Below are positions 4,722-6,308 of a stretch of 6,308 nucleotides of DNA, piece after piece. The stretch is taken from NCBI GenBank assembly GCA_005888395.1, contig VAXF01000199.1, positions 1 through 6,308 on the forward strand, in the 5' to 3' direction. The translations under genes and the position numbers were made by a program. Below the pieces are notes generated by a model that had not been told where the DNA came from, did no database searches, and worked only from the letters and a program-made list of their open reading frames with translations. This DNA comes from Actinomycetota bacterium. GTDB lineage: Bacteria > Actinomycetota > Acidimicrobiia > Acidimicrobiales > AC-25. Numbering within the stretch: the first letter of the stretch is position 1; every line of letters begins with the position of its first letter.

Positions 4722-5674
4722 GTCAATAGCTCCAGCAGGTCCCACTCGTTCTCACACACGCGGCGGCCGATGGCCGCCAGCTCGACCGAGCGCGACGTGC
4801 CCGACAGGTGGGTGAATGCCTGGGCGATGCACATCACACCCCATTTCAGCGTGCCGAGCACCTCCCACCAACGCACGACCTCTGCGTCGACCGGCGTGCC
4901 AGACGCCTCGGCGTAGGCGGCGAACAGGTCCTCGCGTTCGCCGAACCCCCCCACCGGCCGGTCGACGCCGAACCGCCACGCCTTGACGCACAGCCACCCG
5001 AGGTCCTCCATCGGGTCGCCGAGGTGGGCCAGCTCCCAGTCGAGGACGGCGCGCAACCCGTCGGTCCCGACGATGAGGTTGCCGTTGCGGAAGTCGCCGT
5101 GGACCACGGTGCGGCGCGTCGTTGCGGGACGGTTGCTCGACAGCCAGCGAAAGGCGAGCTCGAACGCGGGGTGCGGCTGGCCCATGGCGTCGAGGATCGA
5201 GCGGAACTGGCCAACCTGGTCCTCGTCCGTCAGACCCGGCACCGCGTCGGGCGGGATTTCGTGGACGCGCGCCAGGGCCTGGCCGCACTGCGCCGCCAGT
5301 CGCGGTCGTGCCGCGACGAAGGCGTCGTCGCGAAGGATCTTGCGTGGGATCGTCTCGCCCTCCACCCGTTCGGTGACGAGGAACGGTGCGCCCAGCGCGC
5401 CATCGTCTTCGCTTCCGGCCACCACCCGAGGCACGGGTACCCCTGCCTTCGCCGCGGCCTCGAACAGGAGCCGCTCCGTCACCGGCTCGCCGATGCCCGC
5501 GCCCCGTCGCGTGTCGCACCGGAGGATGAGCGCCTCGCTTCCACCGTCGTGGCGCACGGCATCGAACGACCACGTCTCGCGAGATGCGCCACCCGAGAGC
5601 CGCCGAAGACTCTCGACACGCTCGGCGCCCAGCACGCGAGCCAGCGCGTCCTCGAGCTCCGGGCCGGTCAGCAA
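4718..5674 (-). CDS. Phosphotransferase family protein (APH/ChoK-fold kinase, ACAD10/11-N-like)
   Basis: A 318-residue kinase of the aminoglycoside-phosphotransferase/choline-kinase fold. The N-lobe has the nucleotide-loop-like 'LSGGASRETWSF' (26-37), an 'ALILR' strand (48-52) and the hinge 'FLVTERVEGETIP' (98-110). The C-lobe has Brenner's motif 'VVHGDFRNGNLIV' (190-202; catalytic Asp194, Asn199) and the DFG-equivalent 'VLDWELAHLGDPMEDLGW' (210-227; metal-binding Asp212). The 'DWELAHLGDP' wording is typical of the subgroup resembling the N-terminal domain of ACAD10/ACAD11, not of resistance enzymes. Those domains phosphorylate hydroxyacyl-CoA substrates, so a role in hydroxylated or unusual fatty-acid breakdown is a reasonable guess, but no acyl-CoA dehydrogenase is in view. 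All motifs look intact. The start is uncertain: TTG 5674 overlaps the end of the M23 gene by 7 bases without a Shine-Dalgarno; CTG 5671 or GTG 5635 are alternatives. The upstream open frame lacks family homology. Confidence 0.88.
   Translation of the reverse strand: MLTGPELEDALARVLGAERVESLRRLSGGASRETWSFDAVRHDGGSEALILRCDTRRGAGIGEPVTERLLFEAAAKAGVPVPRVVAGSEDDGALGAPFLVTERVEGETIPRKILRDDAFVAARPRLAAQCGQALARVHEIPPDAVPGLTDEDQVGQFRSILDAMGQPHPAFELAFRWLSSNRPATTRRTVVHGDFRNGNLIVGTDGLRAVLDWELAHLGDPMEDLGWLCVKAWRFGVDRPVGGFGEREDLFAAYAEASGTPVDAEVVRWWEVLGTLKWGVMCIAQAFTHLSGTSRSVELAAIGRRVCENEWDLLELLT
4730..4733 (-). promoter_or_regulatory. Ribosome binding site of the DUF6285 gene
   Basis: GGAG on the minus strand, within the final codons of the phosphotransferase gene and 8 bases before GTG 4721. 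It supports that start over the longer open frame from 4745. Confidence 0.55.
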
Positions 5675-6308
5675 TAGCGCACGAGCGTGGGGTAAGGGTT
5701 GACGGCCGCGCCGCCGCCCGGGTGGATCTCGAAATGCAGATGGGGCGGGCCCCCGGCGGCGTCCCCGGTGTTGCCGACGTAGCCGACGACGGTTCCCTTG
5801 GCGACTGAACCGCTCGCCGCGTACCCCTCGAGATGGGCGCCGTAGTACGTGTTGCCGTCGCTGCCCGCGAGGAAGTAGCCCAAGCCGCCGAGCGCGTTGG
5901 GATGGTCGCTCACCACGCCGCTGACGCTCGCCACCACTGGGGTGCCGCGCGGTGCGAGGATGTCGACGCCCTGGTGCAGGCGTCCGCCGGGACGCGGGTC
6001 GCCGAAATCGTTGGAGAACGCGTGGGGGCCGGCCACCGGGCACAGCCAGTCGCCGGTGCCGACGATCACCCCCGTCAGACGCGTGCGCGCCGCCGTCGCC
6101 CGGCCCGACTGCCGCGCCAGTCGGGCGAGACGTGCGACTTCTGCGGCCGCGGCCGACCGCTCGCGACGGAGCGAGGCGACGGCGGCGCGCTGCTGGGCGA
6201 GCTGGCGCGTGAGCGCAGCGGTGGCGGTGTCGAGGTCCTCACGGGTGGCGCGGTAGTGGGCGAGCGTGTCGAGCGCGCGACCGGTGACGAACCGCGCCAG
6301 CTCGTCGG
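5668..6308 (-). CDS. M23 (LytM) family zinc metallopeptidase with coiled-coil N-terminal part, C-terminal fragment
   Basis: The frame enters from the right edge and ends at TGA 5670-5668; 212 residues are visible and the start lies outside. Visible residues 1-77 are Ala/Arg/Leu-rich and predicted to form a long coiled coil. The M23 domain spans about 86-205. Its zinc and catalytic residues are present: His111 and Asp115 ('HQGVDI'), His158 ('YGAHL') and His189/His191 ('HLHFEIH'), preceded by 'FSNDFGDPR' and 'GTPVVASVSGVV'. Such enzymes cleave peptide cross-bridges or stem peptides in peptidoglycan outside the membrane. The coiled-coil plus LytM layout resembles EnvC/NlpD/RipC-type division hydrolases, which are controlled by FtsEX; that link is inference because the upstream genes are not visible. 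All ligands are intact, unlike degenerate EnvC/NlpD activators, so it is likely an active hydrolase. Two cysteines (89, 212) are visible. It overlaps the start of the kinase gene and appears to lie upstream in the same operon. Confidence 0.9.
   Translation of the reverse strand, partial: DELARFVTGRALDTLAHYRATREDLDTATAALTRQLAQQRAAVASLRRERSAAAAEVARLARLARQSGRATAARTRLTGVIVGTGDWLCPVAGPHAFSNDFGDPRPGGRLHQGVDILAPRGTPVVASVSGVVSDHPNALGGLGYFLAGSDGNTYYGAHLEGYAASGSVAKGTVVGYVGNTGDAAGGPPHLHFEIHPGGGAAVNPYPTLVRYC

Noticed and set aside
4718..6043. Extension of the kinase frame upstream into the M23 gene, suggesting a fusion protein.
   Set aside because: The extra residues are shadow of the M23 domain, whose own frame has all zinc ligands and a proper stop.
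1..6308. Search for CRISPR repeats, tRNA/rRNA, transposase, phage or toxin-antitoxin genes.
   Set aside because: I see no direct repeat array, cloverleaf, terminal inverted repeats or matching protein motifs on either strand. Gene style looks uniform, without signs of recent transfer.

Overview
The window is very GC-rich (around 70% by eye) and almost entirely coding. It holds nine protein genes, two of them cut by the window edges. The longest gap without a gene is 62 bases. I see no tRNA, rRNA, CRISPR array, insertion sequence or phage gene. An MshC-type mycothiol ligase and an F420:NADP oxidoreductase point to an actinobacterium. Frequent GTG/TTG starts and the leaderless-type promoter fit this. 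The phosphotransferase/DUF6285 pair and overall gene style suggest a deep-branching group such as Acidimicrobiia, but that placement is inference.

Left part (1-1297): a partial exported protein runs leftward off the edge. It is divergent from, and only 6 bases away from, a two-gene rightward unit: a VOC/glyoxalase-fold protein (433-807) and an exported or membrane-anchored cupin (818-1297). The Shine-Dalgarno of the cupin gene overlaps the VOC stop codon.

Middle part (1333-2594): a leftward gene encodes a probable lipoprotein with clustered histidines. It is divergent across 62 bases from a rightward hemerythrin-domain gene. VOC, cupin, His-rich lipoprotein and hemerythrin make four consecutive genes with visible or likely metal-binding residues. 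No common pathway can be proven.

Right part (2591-6308): a tightly packed leftward operon, read in transcription order, encodes an M23 (LytM) zinc peptidase with a coiled-coil N-terminal part (cut by the edge), an aminoglycoside-phosphotransferase-fold small-molecule kinase, a DUF6285 protein, NpdG (F420H2:NADP+ oxidoreductase) and MshC (cysteine ligase of mycothiol synthesis). Junctions overlap by 4-7 bases or are separated by 2 bases, so translational coupling is likely. NpdG links F420 and NADPH pools, and MshC makes the main low-molecular-weight thiol, whose disulfide is recycled with NADPH. This end of the operon therefore reads as redox-cofactor metabolism. The kinase/DUF6285 pair is usually found with acyl-CoA catabolism genes. 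The last operon gene ends tail-to-tail with the hemerythrin gene; their stop codons share two bases.

Nothing here is clearly a new defence or mobile system. The most worthwhile leads are the His-rich lipoprotein, the kinase/DUF6285 pair and the npdG-mshC coupling.
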